Assembly (NCBI GenBank): GCA_961205875.1
Contig: OY540815.1
Location: 8,928,001 to 8,992,000, forward strand
Direction of reading: 5' to 3'
Length of the DNA: 64,000 nucleotides
Source: Sialis fuliginosa
Taxonomy: Eukaryota; Arthropoda; Insecta; Megaloptera; Sialidae
Part shown: positions 1-36,650 of the stretch, in pieces
How the letters are laid out: each line of letters opens with the position of its first letter
How positions within the stretch are numbered: position 1 is the first letter of the stretch
Translations under genes and position numbers: made by a program
Notes under the pieces: model-generated
Databases searched by the model: none
Told to the model about the DNA's origin: nothing
What the model saw: only the letters and a program-made list of their open reading frames with translations

Positions 1-23712
<23,712 letters not shown>

Positions 23713-26253
23713 CGTATCCACAACTTTAAACAACAATAAATAGCACTAAAGACACCGAAAACACATGAATCCAATGTTTTAATTATTTATTTTTTATATA
23801 TATACATGTACACTAAGTTGTCATGAACGATCACTGAACATATTAAATATTTTGTACATAATAACATGAACGTGTTGAATTAAGTGGTAAATACTTGCAC
23901 TTTAAGGAAATTTAAGAAAAGTGGGGCGTGTCACACTCCAGGTGATAGCACGGACCGGCAAACGCCTGCTACTGCTTACTCCTGTAAAAACATGGCCGTG
24001 TGAACGCAAGCAGGAACGGTGTAAGGGTCGCAAGCACTACACAGAACTCTTGTGTTCATTCGAAACACTTGCACCCGGCGCTTCTCTGTAATTGTGTGCA
24101 CTGTCCATGGGAAAAACAACTGACATTCATCTATTACCCACGGCACGCGTAATCAGGTAAACGATGATGCACTGACACTGACAGTTTCAGCCTTGAGATC
24201 AAAAATAATCAAACCGTATGTGGAACAGCTGCTGCCATCTATGGGTCACATTTAGGAATCAACCCACAACTTTTACAGGCTTCTATTTTGTTGTATGAAT
24301 TTGTAGTGAGAAACGCGGGAAAATGTTCATTTTAAAATCGATATTTCATATTTATTTTGACATATGTACTTTTTTTTAATTGTTTTGTATTTATATAATA
24401 CATACTCGATATTACTTACTTCCCTTAATTAACCTAATATTTTCTTTGAAACAAAATTCACTACAGGATTGGATCAATGCTGAAAATGAAAATGAACAGA
24501 TTTATAATGCATATAATATATTATATAAACAATATACAGAATAATCTGGGTAATACATAAACATAATCATTTGAAATATTTTAAATTCTCCTTCACAAAA
24601 ATATTACAACAAAAAGTTACAAAATTACAACATTACATCACGTACATTATTTTAATATATTTATATATTATAGTAAATTTACGATCAACAATTTGTCAGT
24701 CTCAACTATGCATTCATTGATATATTCAATTATTAATCTAAATATGTTAGTGTAATATATTCCCTTCTGAATTATAACTAAAGTTGTTATTTTCTGATTT
24801 TTAACCTCTAGCTATAATATACTCACTTCTTCTTATTTAACTCATATCACAATCATTCATTACACTTTATAATATTGGCTCTAATCATCATCTGTTTACG
24901 ATACACAACTTGTTGATACATTCACCTACACAACCTAAGAATCACCCCCAATTAAAAAATAACAACCTTTATTATATTACTTGAATACCAGTAAAATCCT
25001 TTATACGTATTACTGTAAAAAATAGTGTTATATTTTTGTATATAATAAATATATACCACAAGACTTGTCATTTGTTCTGCATTAAATTCCAAATTAAATT
25101 TATTATTTAAAATAAAAATCTATAATAACAATAAATAACTAGTGACAGATCTAAAGAGGATCAAATAAGATTGTGATGCTATGTCAACAAAAAGTAAATA
25201 AAAACATAACAGCACCTTTTTTATAAAAAAATCCTACTAAATATTGTAATTTCCTCTTAAGTTACCAGCCAAAATAGATACCTATGTTTTTACAATTTAT
25301 TATCATAACAAGTCTTGTGGTATTTTATTTTTAACCATTTTAGAATTAATTAAATATTTATTTAGCATAGTTTGAAAATAATTCATTATCCATACCTTTC
25401 AATAAGATACAAGTCTAGCAAATAAATATTTTAAATAAAATTATTTGATAAAAATATAAACAAATATACATAGTTTCTTTCTATGTAACGTAATACATCA
25501 ACAAATATAAACTTAAATATTAAATTGAAAAAATGTGAAATCACATTTTCACATTTTTTACAGTTTTTCTTTCCTTATTAATCATTTTATAAATATGTGA
25601 TTTTCTACTAACATTTTTTTCATTTAAACAAAATTGAACAGTTTTACATTTATTATTCTTAATTAACTTAAAACAAATGTTAGTTTTTTAATACTTGATT
25701 AATAGATGCAGTATTTATAAGAAATATTAAAGATACAAACGCAGACGTAAAGTTTCAATGGAATTTAAAATCATACATGCTTTTATAAATGCATATTAAT
25801 AAACTATAATCGAAAAACAATTTATACTTAAATATTTGTCATAAACACACATAAAATGGAATTATAAGAGGATATACTCATTAAGGGGTAAATAATGAAG
25901 TATGAAATAACTGAAATTTAAAAATATAATTTTTATATTTCTTTAATATAATTTGATTTTTTAAATGAGCAATAAGATTTGTTTCACAATTTTTTGGTCC
26001 ATGAATATATCCATTCTATTTATTAAATAATGTATTTATTTTGAATTCTGTACTTTTTTACAATCTTTCAATTTATAATAATATTTTTATATTTTTCATT
26101 TTATAGTAAGTATCTTCAATATTAAAATAAATAATATATAAAAAATATACACTATATATAACTCTTCAATATGTTTTTCAGTTCAATATTTTATAATGTA
26201 GAAAACATTTCAAATATGTACTGGGTCAGTGCATATGAAATTATTGATTTTAA
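23713..26253. other. Spacer upstream of CASK start; no gene seen
   Basis: About 23930-24250 is noticeably richer in G and C than its surroundings and lies 0.2-0.5 kb upstream of the CASK start codon. It probably holds the CASK 5' untranslated exon and promoter, though I see no decisive core-promoter motif. From about 24260 to 26250 the sequence is extremely AT-rich, with only short chance open frames. Confidence 0.4.
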
Positions 26254-27070
26254 CCTTTTAAGGACGAGTGTGGTCGAAATATCAACCACCCAGACACAAA
26301 ATATTTGATGTTTTCCTATGTAATTTGATGTGCTGAATACGAAAAAAATAGTAAAACAGATTCAGAAGGCACCCTTTACCTTGAAAATCTGAACACAAAA
26401 AGACAGTATTACGTCTCACAAAAATCATCTTCAAGGTGAATGTAAAGCCAAAAATTAAAATTATCGTTAGTTCCTACCAGCAGATTAGCACTTGGTTGTT
26501 TCTTTCTTGTGGAGAATTTACTATTGTTATTATTACTACTATAATTATTATTATTATTTGTTGCCCTGTAATACATCAATACATACATTACTCACACAAA
26601 TACTCTACACAATCGTAAAGAACCTTCCGCGTTGTATATATTTGAAAAGCCCGCACAATAAGACACCTGTGTGCCTCGTCATTCACCCGTAATTCAAATA
26701 TTCTTGAGGGTTACATTTGTGACCCATATGGATATTTTTTTCATACTCAATGCATCACAAAACGTGGGCTTAACAATTTTGAGGCCAAAATAACAATAAA
26801 TTTAACATTGAAATGTGATTTTCAAGGTAAAGTTTGCCTCCAAGATTTTCACATTTTTTTTCGTATTCGGCGCATCAAATTACATAGGAAAACCTCAAAT
26901 CATCAAAACTGAATTTTTTATAGTGAACTTTTCTTTACGGCCGGGACTGATCGATATATTGACCAGCAGCTTGATCGAGCACGCCACGTGAGAAATGAAT
27001 TGATTTTATGTACAAATTTTTTGTAAAAAAAGGTCGATTTCAACAGAAAAATCCTCGTCCTTAAATGTTT
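26254..27070. mobile_element. piggyBac-like foldback remnant
   Basis: TTAA at 26250-26253 precedes CCTTTTAAGGACGAGTGTGG. The right side near 27050-27067 reads inward as CCAAACATTTAAGGACGAG. Inverted inner arms at about 26308-26400 and 26815-26900 share 'ttacataggaaaac'. TTAA plus GGACGAG and palindromic TCGATATAT-type motifs resemble piggyBac termini. The right TTAA border is not clear. Confidence 0.4.
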
Positions 27071-27575
27071 GGATATATATCTATGAATACAAAGATATTT
27101 CATAAATCACATCTTATCTACATGACATATGCCCTTTATACTACCCCTCATAGATATGTGTTAATATTTAATTATAAACTGTCAATGTTTATTATTATTA
27201 ATTATTCTCACTAAGACATTTTCAATGTTTTTTAAATTATTGGTGAAATAAAAGCTGTTTAACTCCAACAATTGAAATAGAGCCTCCTTTTAGCCCTTCT
27301 GTAAATACAATAAAATGACCAAGTAGAAGAACTGTAACATATGTGTTTTTAATAATTCCTATTAAATATAATATTGTAGCTACAGTATAGTATATATTGT
27401 ATACTTCAATACATATTGAAGAGTTTTTGTATGAAGCAAGTGATATTTAGCATCCTTTTATTTATTTAAACAAAAATCAACTAGTGACACTTTGTTGGTA
27501 ATGTTACATCCATGCCTCATAACCTTAACTCTACTTTAAGACAAGTATTAAGCACAAATACAATTGAAGCGTGAT

Positions 27576-30500
27576 TTATAAAGCAAACAATCCAGATTCA
27601 TCTGTGTCTTTTTTCTTCTGATTTCTTGATGCATCTGTTGAAGGTAATACGTCAGCAGCCGCCGCTCTTTCTGCTAAAAATCTTTCAAACTCGCTGCTAG
27701 TCAAACTTTCTTCTGGATTTTTTTCTTTGCTAGCCTGTTGTAAAATTCACAGCAGACATTAATAAACTATATTAAAGATTGAATTTAAGTATTCATATTA
27801 AATTGATAATTCTAATTTAATTAGAGATAGCTATACACAACTTTCAGGTAATATATGATTCTAAATAATATACCTTAAGATATTTATATCAATTATTTGT
27901 CAAGGGAGGTTCAACTATACATATTTTTTCAAAGATATAATGAATTTTAAATATAATTATAAGATTGATGCCCAGTATTATAAACAATTTGATTAAGTGC
28001 AAATGCAAATTAGCTTCCAGCTAACGCTATCTGATAGGTGTTAAATTGTTATGAAATTGCTCGATATTTTAAACCAATGGTAATAAATGTATAATAATGT
28101 AAATGCTATGCATTTTATAAGGTACACTTGACAGCACTTATTTATTGCGCGTGCGTCCAGGTTATGTACGATTTCATTCACTACATCTGTGAGTGTGTTG
28201 TCATTTATATTTAATACCTAGCAGATAGCGTTAGCTGGAAGCTAATTTGCATTTGCACCCAAGCAAATTCTTTATAATACTGGGCATGAATTTGTTTATT
28301 GTTGTAACTAAACTTTAAATATAAAAAAATAGCATTGATATGAGTTTCCATTTAAAATTTCAATGTCAACTTCTGGTATACCATGACAAGGAATAAATTA
28401 AATTGACAAAATTCTTCATAACATTTTTAAATACCATTATTTAACATGAATACTTTCTTTACATAATATATATTTTATTAATATTGACTTGCACAACCGA
28501 AAAACAAACCCAGATAAAAAACAAAATGAATAAAAAATAACACAAAGCAGAACAACATTTAAAGCAACCTTTACTACAAAACTCTATAAATAATTGTTAC
28601 GTATTAATATTTTTAGTTTATTTAAAACATACATATTTTATATTGTTTTGATTTACCAATTAGCCCAAAATTATTTACATTAGCAAATCCCAATGCACTG
28701 TTTAAAATTTTTACGTAATTATGAATTGGTTAGATCAGCGATATTCAACTGACAGATAATTTTGTGTACTTAGTACGTTTTCAGTTAAATAATTAGTTTA
28801 ATTAGTAAGACACACTATAATGTATTATTTAATAAGTAAATACTTTCTCATTCGATTACTTTTACATCAAAACTTTTATTTAATTATATCGCATATAAAA
28901 CAATTTCCAAATGATTAGAAATTAAATACAGACAGTTGTTGTATTGATATAAAAGAAATCATTGTCTAAAAAACCGGAAAAAAAAATCTCACCGTATGTT
29001 CTAACCATGCTGCCATTTCATCAAAATCCTGTTCTCTTCCAAGCTTAAAATACAGAATAAAAACATAGATGAAGCACATATAACAATGAAAATATTTCTA
29101 CATACACGCAGTTATCTTTTCAATAATATAAATTCATATCACTTATTTATTTAAAACACTAAAAACTATCCCACATTGAAGACAAATACAACTAGACAAC
29201 TAAACTACTTGAACGTAACTCACAATCATATAATTAATTAATATTCAAACACATATTCTTTTATAAATAGGTCAAAGGTAAAGCAACTAAGGAGCAGGGG
29301 CCAATTATACCATATATTAATCAACTAGTAGATTAATATATGATTATACTCATCAAAAAAATTAAATAAATTTTTTATTTTCCTTAAAAATTATTCAATA
29401 TACCAACAGAAATAGCTTTATATTTATACAATATTTTAGGAAAATAAAAAATTATTTTTTGATGAATGTAGTTAATGAATTGCCTTTTTGATGAAAAACC
29501 CTGCTGGTAAAAAATCCTGGTTCTACCACAGCTAAGGAGAAACAATAGGTAACATTTTGTTATGTTATTTTAAACATGATACAAAAAACTGTAAAAAATA
29601 TAATTAATTTAAATGTAATCAATAATAATCTACTTATCGCGAGACATCAAAACCACAAAACGACATTGAAATGACATTCATTCTTATTGAATGTCAAGAG
29701 AAACACAATATATGAATTTTACAACAACTACAATGACTCATGCTAGCAATGAAAAGCTGAATATATTTATTCTACAAAAGTACCATCATATGCAAAAGTA
29801 ACAGATTTCAAAATGAAAAAACCTGCTATATACTAAATATTGCACAAAATTTTGAAAAACATGGAGAATAATATAAGAATAGGAAGAGCCTAGACAGGCT
29901 GAGTTAAGCAACATTTGCTGCAAACTGACCAGTTACTTTTGCATAGGATAGTTCATACTCCCAGATAATATTAAATATATTATTGTACTTTATTTAACTC
30001 AAAAAACATTCAATGAAAAAAATAGACTTTACATGTTATTTCAAAATGTAAGAAAAATATTCAAAACCCAAATTAAAAAAAATAGGATTTAAATTTATTT
30101 TTACAACATACTTGAAAGCAAAAAATATATACAGTCGGGACTCGTTTATTTCAAACCTTCTGAATCATATGACGCGCGTTTATTTCATGTCGAGAGGGAC
30201 TCCCACCAAGTTATGTATAGATCCTTGACCAATCAGCGTTGGCGCGGGAATTGGCGTCAACACGAATACATATTCAAATGTTGTAAATGTGTAATAATGG
30301 TAATATGTACATACATACCTTGTCTTAATATACGTTGTTATTTATCGTTAATAGTGATAGTGAAATAATTTTACTTTATTTTTAATTTCGAATATGGAAA
30401 AATATAAGCAAGGTGACGACTGTGGTAAGTGTAAATTATAATAACATTATGAATTCTATCTGACATAACCTCAAATCTATAGATATGTTTTTCGTTGCGT

Positions 30501-32966
30501 TCGCAACATGCAATGAATATCAAAAAAATTAAAATCTTTCCAATTTGAAATATTAGTTTTCCCGCACTTTCATGTCATTGGTCATAAGTAGCATTTGACC
30601 GCCATGACACGAGAATGGTGGGAGGTGAAGGAGGAGAAAAAATGTACAATAAACGAATGTCGGCATTCACGATAAACGAGCGTTGAAAATAAACGAGCGT
30701 TACAATAAACGAGTCCCGACTGTATTTGTTTTCTTACGGTTGGTAACTGTGTCCTCGCATTTGCCACACTGCTCAATGTTCCTGTAACTTGATCTGGGTT
30801 CAAATTATCATTGTAAGTACTTCCTCTGAAAAAAAAGCATATTAAATTCATAAACACCTCAATGAAAAATAGATACACTTACGATGTTTTAGACGTTTCA
30901 TATGTAGCATTTCGAGATTGCGCAAACATATCAAATTCATCGGTATCACTATTACTAGCTCCTTTCTGTGCCTGTACGCTACTGATCTGGGATAACTGTG
31001 ATGTTGCATTTCCAGGTCCAAGATCTATAGATTATAACAATTATTTATAATGCAACGCAAAAACTTGAAAAAGAATCGTAGAATAATAAATCAATCTGAA
31101 ATTTAAAACTTTAAATCATATATACTGACTTAAAAGAGACATCTGTTTTTCTACTCCAGCACCATCACTCAAATCTATCAACGAATCATCTTCCACTTTG
31201 TTTGTTTCATTTGCTGGCGGTATTCCTAATACTCCAGCAAGCACAGAGGAAGGACCTTGAGCGTTTGCTACATTGTTTCCAACTTCACGATTCTTCTCAA
31301 ACCTTGTGTATCGTAAAAACATATTGTTCAATTCATCGTTTATGCGTAACAAATCAGCGGTAATTTCATCGTTAGCTAATTTCTCGATTAACTCTACAAG
31401 CCTTTGTTGCATAGCGCGGCAAGTTGAATTTAATTCCTGGCAAAATAAAGTTTTTTTAAATTATTTATCACACTTTACTTTTAAATAAACTCATTACCTT
31501 CAGCAGATCTATATCAGTTTGATCTTCTTTTCCAGGAGTTAATTCTGATAACATTTCTGAAAATACTGACATATTTGCATGTACGACATCTAGCTCACTG
31601 TGTAACTTTGCAAGCTGGTCAGGTGTTAGCGATGCTGTCAATACAGCACCTCTATTTGTTGGTGAAATCGGAGCTGGAGGTGGTACCACTTCAGTGCAAG
31701 GATCTGTTACAGACTGTAATTAAATAAGTACATTTTATAAGTCACTGCAACTTCACCCGCATTCTATTCATTTTTATAAATATTTATTATTATGTTGTAA
31801 AATCCAAAATTATTATAATTCCATTATCATATATAGTCTAAACTAATTCTAGAACCTTCATTTACTAATAATGAAAGGATCATCAAAACTGGTTAAATAA
31901 TTTTCATGTCAAAATGAAACAGACAAAACATTTTAACCTATCAAAATGAATTATATGTATATATAGACAAAGCCATTGATGACAGAGCCTAAAAATTTAT
32001 ATATTAGGCAGTATCAATTTGATAAACAAAAATGTTTTTATAAATAAAGTTCAAAGATAATTTAAATCAAAATATTGTTGCATGTGTACATATATATATA
32101 TATTATGTTTATGTAACGCATGAACTCGGTGCTACTATACATTACATATTTGATATATTATTTGTCATACTTGACAAAAATAACTGTATTAATTTTAGAT
32201 TAGATTTGGTTATCTAAATATAAACAAAACATTAAATAACTTTTATAATAATAAACAATCAAATGAATAAAGAATCTTATGAAACATTTTTTAATAAAAC
32301 TTTAAAAGTGAATTAAAAAACTTACTCTTTGTGGTGTATGAATCGGGGCCATCGTATCGAGATCTGTTGCAGGGAATTCAATACCCTTAGCTCGTAATTC
32401 AGTTACAATACTGCAAACACCTGACAAATCAGGTTGGCCTGCAAACGCATCAGCCCAAGATTGAATTAACGACAAAACTTTTTCTTGTACTGCTGTGGGT
32501 GGATCATTTTTAGGTCCTATTAGTTTCACCTAAGAACATTTGTAATTACAATCATCATACAAATTAACATAATTTTAATGCTCATACCAATTCTTGAACG
32601 AAATCTTTGCTACACACAAGAACATGGAATTTCCTATCGCAATTCTTAACACACGTTTCCAGCACTGTTAACGTATACAAAACAATTGTATAATTTTTAC
32701 CCGCATTTTGTTGTAATCTTTTACGTATTGCCTTAACTGCATCACGTGCGCCATCATCTGAATTATTAATCATATCACATATTTCCATATTCAATTCCCA
32801 ACTTTCTGATGGTAGGTTTCCATCAGTTGCTTGTTCTACAATAAATATCAATAAGAGAATAAATATTGACAAATTACAATAAAATATATGTAAACATACC
32901 TATTTTCTGGCCTATAGGGGTTGAAAATGGATTGCCCCCAAGAGCACTCACACCAAAAAATGACAT
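27576..32966 (-). CDS. TOM1: TOM1 family protein (VHS-GAT endosomal sorting adaptor)
   Basis: Exons are 32900-32966, 32588-32835, 32326-32529, 31498-31713, 31130-31436, 30883-31024, 30738-30825, 28993-29043 and 27576-27734. All phases join, giving a 493-residue protein; human TOM1 is about the same length. The N-terminus [20 protein letters not shown] opens a VHS domain (about 1-155, with [13 protein letters not shown]). A GAT domain follows at about 200-320 ([20 protein letters not shown]), then DDSLIDLSD, a likely clathrin/cargo-type acidic motif, and the TOM1 C-terminal block [12 protein letters not shown]. Family role: binds ubiquitin, Tollip and clathrin on endosomes and sorts ubiquitinated cargo. 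Closely related TOM1L2 is the alternative name; insects generally carry one member. A pogo-like element sits in intron 7 and a long-ended MITE in intron 8. Its start faces AHSA1 across 1.1 kb. Confidence 0.93.
27970..28285. mobile_element. MITE with about 70-bp inverted ends (TOM1 last intron)
   Basis: The left end GCCCAGTATTATAAACAATT is mirrored by TTTATAATACTGGGC at the right. Inversion continues through 'gtgcaaatgcaaattagctt' and 'ccagctaacgctatctg'. Target duplication is not clear. The spacer has no coding sequence. Confidence 0.75.
29348..29470. repeat. Small hairpin element in TOM1 intron 8
   Basis: Inverted arms TCATCAAAAAAATTAAATAA and, at the right, ATTATTTTTTGATGAATG flank about 60 bp. 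A second short hairpin (ATATTAATC/GATTAATAT) lies just before it at about 29312-29338. Probably a degraded MITE. Confidence 0.45.
30132..30722 (+). mobile_element. Pogo/Tc1-type deletion derivative keeping a short coding exon
   Basis: Perfect inverted ends CAGTCGGGACTCGTTTAT and ATAAACGAGTCCCGACTG are flanked by TA (30130-30131 and 30723-30724). Three 'ataaacgagc' or 'aataaacgag' motifs lie just inside the right end. At 30394-30424 there is ATG-initiated sequence [10 protein letters not shown] directly followed by a good donor GTAAGT, a possible leftover first exon of the parent transposase. Length is 591 bp. In TOM1 intron 7. Confidence 0.75.
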
Positions 32967-34109
32967 TATTCCTTCAGTAAAATACTTATCTAAAATAAAA
33001 ATAAAATTGATTAAAAATACTTTTTAGTTGGTAGGTTATTTGTAACTTATTTAAAAAATAAAAAATAATAAAGACAATAACTGTTTGAAATGAAATTTTA
33101 TAGAAATTTGCTTACATGAGTTGACATTTATCCGATTTATCCAAAGATAACATTACAGTGACATTACAAGATAAATGTTCGTAGTTGAATTGGCATCATT
33201 GCGTTTGATGCGCTCTCTATTCATTCCAATGTGAAAATTCTTCTTTTCAAATCCTGGCGGCAAATTAGGAAAATTTTATAATTTCGATTTATTATGTCAA
33301 ATGATACAAAACTATCTGCGAAAATATATAATTTGTATGAACAATCGTATTTTAGTTATTTTACATCCTTATAAATATAAAATTATAATTTCATGTAAGT
33401 ATATATTTGTCGTATTAAAATTCATCAATTAATATTTTAATTGTTAATCGTGATTAGATTATAACAACAATTTTAATTCAAACCATTGCTAATAAATTAC
33501 TTATCAAATTGATTTTTTTTGGAATCTCGTTAGTACGTTTTTGAAGGGACTAACTTTACTAACGAGAAAAACGTAAGTACTAACGTGATATTAACCAAGG
33601 TATAGTATTTCTGTATGTAGGTACATACTTACATATATAGTTTGCATTGACATGCATACACAATTTATTTAATTTATAAATGAAAATTTTCATAATATTT
33701 TAATTTAAATGTTAAATTTGTATTATGAATGTCCTTAAAATTATTCTAATTTATAATATGATAGAAAACTAGAAATAAAGTTATATAAAATCTGGAATTT
33801 CTGGAATATTCTCTTTCTAGAATTTTCCTTTTTGATGACTTTCTAGTACACAGTTGTCAACAGTAAGTGATCGCGGTATATGTTCAGCGTATTCATTTCA
33901 ATATTATTTATTGAATTAATCTGATAAAATCTCTCAAATATAATCTCATATTTTTAAACATTAAACTATAATAATTCAATTTGCGAATTTTTTAATATTT
34001 TCATTCTTTCAAATAATTTTGTAGGTTAGTATCTAATAATATTATGTATTTTATTGCATTATCAACGAAATGTGTATTCATTTTATTAATTATTATTAGA
34101 ATTATCTAA
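32967..34109. other. Divergent intergenic region between TOM1 and AHSA1
   Basis: About 1.1 kb of AT-rich sequence separates the two start codons and probably contains both promoters. A bracketed pair of ACTAACG/CGTTAGT-type motifs (about 33528-33590) is the only structure I noticed. No open frame resembles a gene. Confidence 0.4.
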
Positions 34110-35391
34110 ATGGCAAAGTGGGGTGAAGGTGATCCACGCTGGATTGTTGAAGAAAGACCCGATGCTACAAATGTAAATAATTGGCATTGGACAGAAAAAA
34201 ATGCAGGACCATGGTCTACAGAAAAGTTGAAAGAATTATTCAAAGATTTCTCCATTGATTGTGAAATAGCTAATTTAGTTATTAAAGAAGTAAGTTTATT
34301 TTTTAATACATCCAAAATTATTAATTGGTCAAAAATTATTTATTTCAACAGGTAGAAAAATGCGAAGGAGAAGCATCTGCGAATAACAGAAAAGGAAAAT
34401 TGATATTTTTCTATGATTGGAATCTTATTTTAAAATGGGAAGGTAAACTATCAGGGGAATCTGGAAAAGTAATTGAAGGAAAGATTAACATTCCTAATTT
34501 ATCAGAAGAAAATGATCTCTCTGAAATTGATGTATGTTTTCAAATTTATGTTTGTATTACATCTTATTTAATTAATATGTTTAACTTGCAGATAACTGTT
34601 ACTCTTAATAGTAGTACTGAAGAAGGTGAAACAATAAAGGCTATTATGCATGAAATAGGAAGAAACAAAATCCGAAAACAATTAGAGAAATACATAAGTA
34701 GTTTAAAAGATGAATTTAGTCGAGGGATGATTCTTCCATCCAAAGAGAGCAAAGCAGAGGCAATTGACAGTCTATCAAGCGGGTTTGATAAGAAAGTTAA
34801 TGTAAAGAAATCTGTGATAGATAGTTCAATAAAGAAAGACAATTTTATAGAAAAGGTATTTGATTTTTATATTAAATTAAACTCATTATTTTATTTATCA
34901 AAACATTTTTTATAGGTATCTACAGAAGATTTAAAAATGACACAAAAGTTTCAATGTTTAGGAGAAGAATTATTTAATGCACTGACTGTGAGAGATTTAG
35001 TTAACGTGTGGACAATGGGTGCTGTGGTAGAGTTAGAAACAAAAACAGATGGGCCTTTCTCATTATTCGGTGGAAATATAACCGGCCATTTCAAAGAAAT
35101 CAAATCCCCTACAACAATTCATCATACTTGGCGTTATAAACAATGGCCTGAAGGACATTATTCAAACGTCCACATTGAAATAATCCAAAAGGTATTTTGA
35201 AAACTTTTGTTGTTTAAAAAAATACTACTTTTGATATTATTTTGCAGAATGATCATACCGAACTAAAACTTCATCAAAAGGGTATACCAAAATCAGAATT
35301 AGATGTTACGCGAGATAATTGGGAACGCTACTACTGGGAGGCAATGAAACGAACATTTGGCTGGGGAGCTTATATAAACTACTCTACTTAA
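34110..35391 (+). CDS. AHSA1: AHSA1/Aha1, activator of HSP90 ATPase
   Basis: Exons are 34110-34289, 34352-34531, 34592-34855, 34916-35191 and 35248-35391, all split between codons, giving 347 residues. The start MAKWGEGDPRWIVEERPDAT and the NVNNWHWTEKNAGPWS motif are diagnostic of the Aha1 N-terminal domain. That domain binds the HSP90 middle domain and stimulates its ATPase. A linker around residues 160-200 leads to the C-terminal AHSA1 (START-like fold) domain (about 210-347), ending YYWEAMKRTFGWGAYINYST with the conserved WGAY-type ending. Cytosolic co-chaperone. Candidate poly(A) signals AATAAA lie at 35440-35445 and 35525-35530. The length matches the human protein closely. Confidence 0.96.
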
Positions 35392-35883
35392 ATATGGTAT
35401 TTATTATTATTACACGCATCAGCTGTATTTATTTTAAGTAATAAATCATGTAAACGTATTTTAATTCAACTATGTCAAAAATCGAAACTTGTATATTTTA
35501 AAGCACTCCCAATTTATTTATTTCAATAAATGTGATTTGAACTATGTAGTATTTATTTATTTAAATTATTTATATATCTTTGTCGTTCCATTACCAATGA
35601 TACTATGTAAAACTTAATTTCTGGGCTTGGCAACTTCATACACTAAAGTAAAAGGAGTTAAAGAAAACACATTAGTTATTAGCAAAGATTTTATTGAATA
35701 CAAATACTTATTTCTAAACTGAAGTTATAGCAGGGGTGATGAACAAGTCAATCACGATAAAATTTAAATAATTCTAGATAAAATTAAATTTTTATTCTAA
35801 ACAACAAATAAGTCAATAATAAAAACAATTTATAGTGTTTAAAAAAAGATTGACCTAATTTGAAACTACCCATGAATGAAATT

Positions 35884-35906
35884 CTCGCCCCTTGAAGGGG
35901 CGAGGA
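35884..35906. repeat. Strong GC-rich hairpin
   Basis: CTCGCCCCTTGAAGGGGCGAG forms a near-perfect stem in otherwise AT-rich DNA, preceded by 'actacccatgaatgaaatt'. The style resembles subterminal hairpins of prokaryotic IS200/IS605 elements, but I see no transposase and cannot confirm a relation. Confidence 0.5.
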
Positions 35907-35998
35907 ACAGTTTCTGTCCGATATCTCTCAGTGCACCAACAGCCTTTAGTCTCAGTTGTTTGCTGAAAACTCGAATTAAACAGTCATGTTTGCTTTTA

Positions 35999-36363
35999 TC
36001 TCTATATATAAAAATGAATGTTCGTTCATATGAGGCTTATAAACTCGGGAATTACTGAACCGATTTCAATCACCAATAGTTAGATAATTTTTCTGTGCAA
36101 GTTCGTGGCTATTAAGATTTTATGAAAATCTAAGATTTAACATCAAAAGACTACAAAAATCTTTATCAAGTTGTGTTTTGTTCCATGATATCACAGCATA
36201 TAACTGTCATTTACTATAGGTATATAAAAACATACCCTAACAGTATTGATCATACACGGTTTACACACGGTAGATTTTATTCCGGTTTCACTAATAGATA
36301 GGTTAGGATTTGGTGTATAATTTGTAGAAATTAACCTGGGTAACACTGAGTTCAATGCGCTAG
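35999..36363 (+). mobile_element. Short non-autonomous Helitron
   Basis: Starts TCTCTATATATAAAAATGAA between host A and T. Ends with a degenerate CCTGGGTAACACTGAG hairpin and CTAG|T. Matches the first and last parts of the copy at 20828-21588, with the interior partly deleted. Non-coding. Confidence 0.75.
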
Positions 36364-36650
36364 TATTCTATAAATCAGGTCCATTTTTTTGAAACATTCA
36401 GTATTTCTGTTTCTCTTATTATAAAGTACAGTCGTATCCTGAAGTTACATCACTTAAGATTCCATAATGATAACGTAACTCAAAGCATTGCCTAAAGAGT
36501 CATAGTTCCAAAGCAAGTGTACATAAATGCAAAGTGATATCGTAACCAAGATATTATTTTAAATTACTTACTTACTACTTTATAACTTTAAATTAAACAG
36601 ATAAGTGATAAATTCAGACATATATTAATCAATTATATTCTTTAGAAATA

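Larger units (their letters stand above)
35392..36650. other. Convergent spacer between AHSA1 and FBXO28 with a Helitron
   Basis: The spacer holds the AHSA1 3' region, a GC-rich hairpin near 35885 and a short Helitron (35999-36363). About 36364-36650 shows nothing recognisable apart from the FBXO28 3' end. Confidence 0.5.

Noticed and set aside
30582..30878. 98-codon minus-strand open frame covering a TOM1 exon
   Set aside because: Only 30738-30825 is coding TOM1; the rest is intron and a pogo-like element end.
34564..34842. 92-codon minus-strand open frame inside AHSA1
   Set aside because: Antisense shadow of AHSA1 exon 3.
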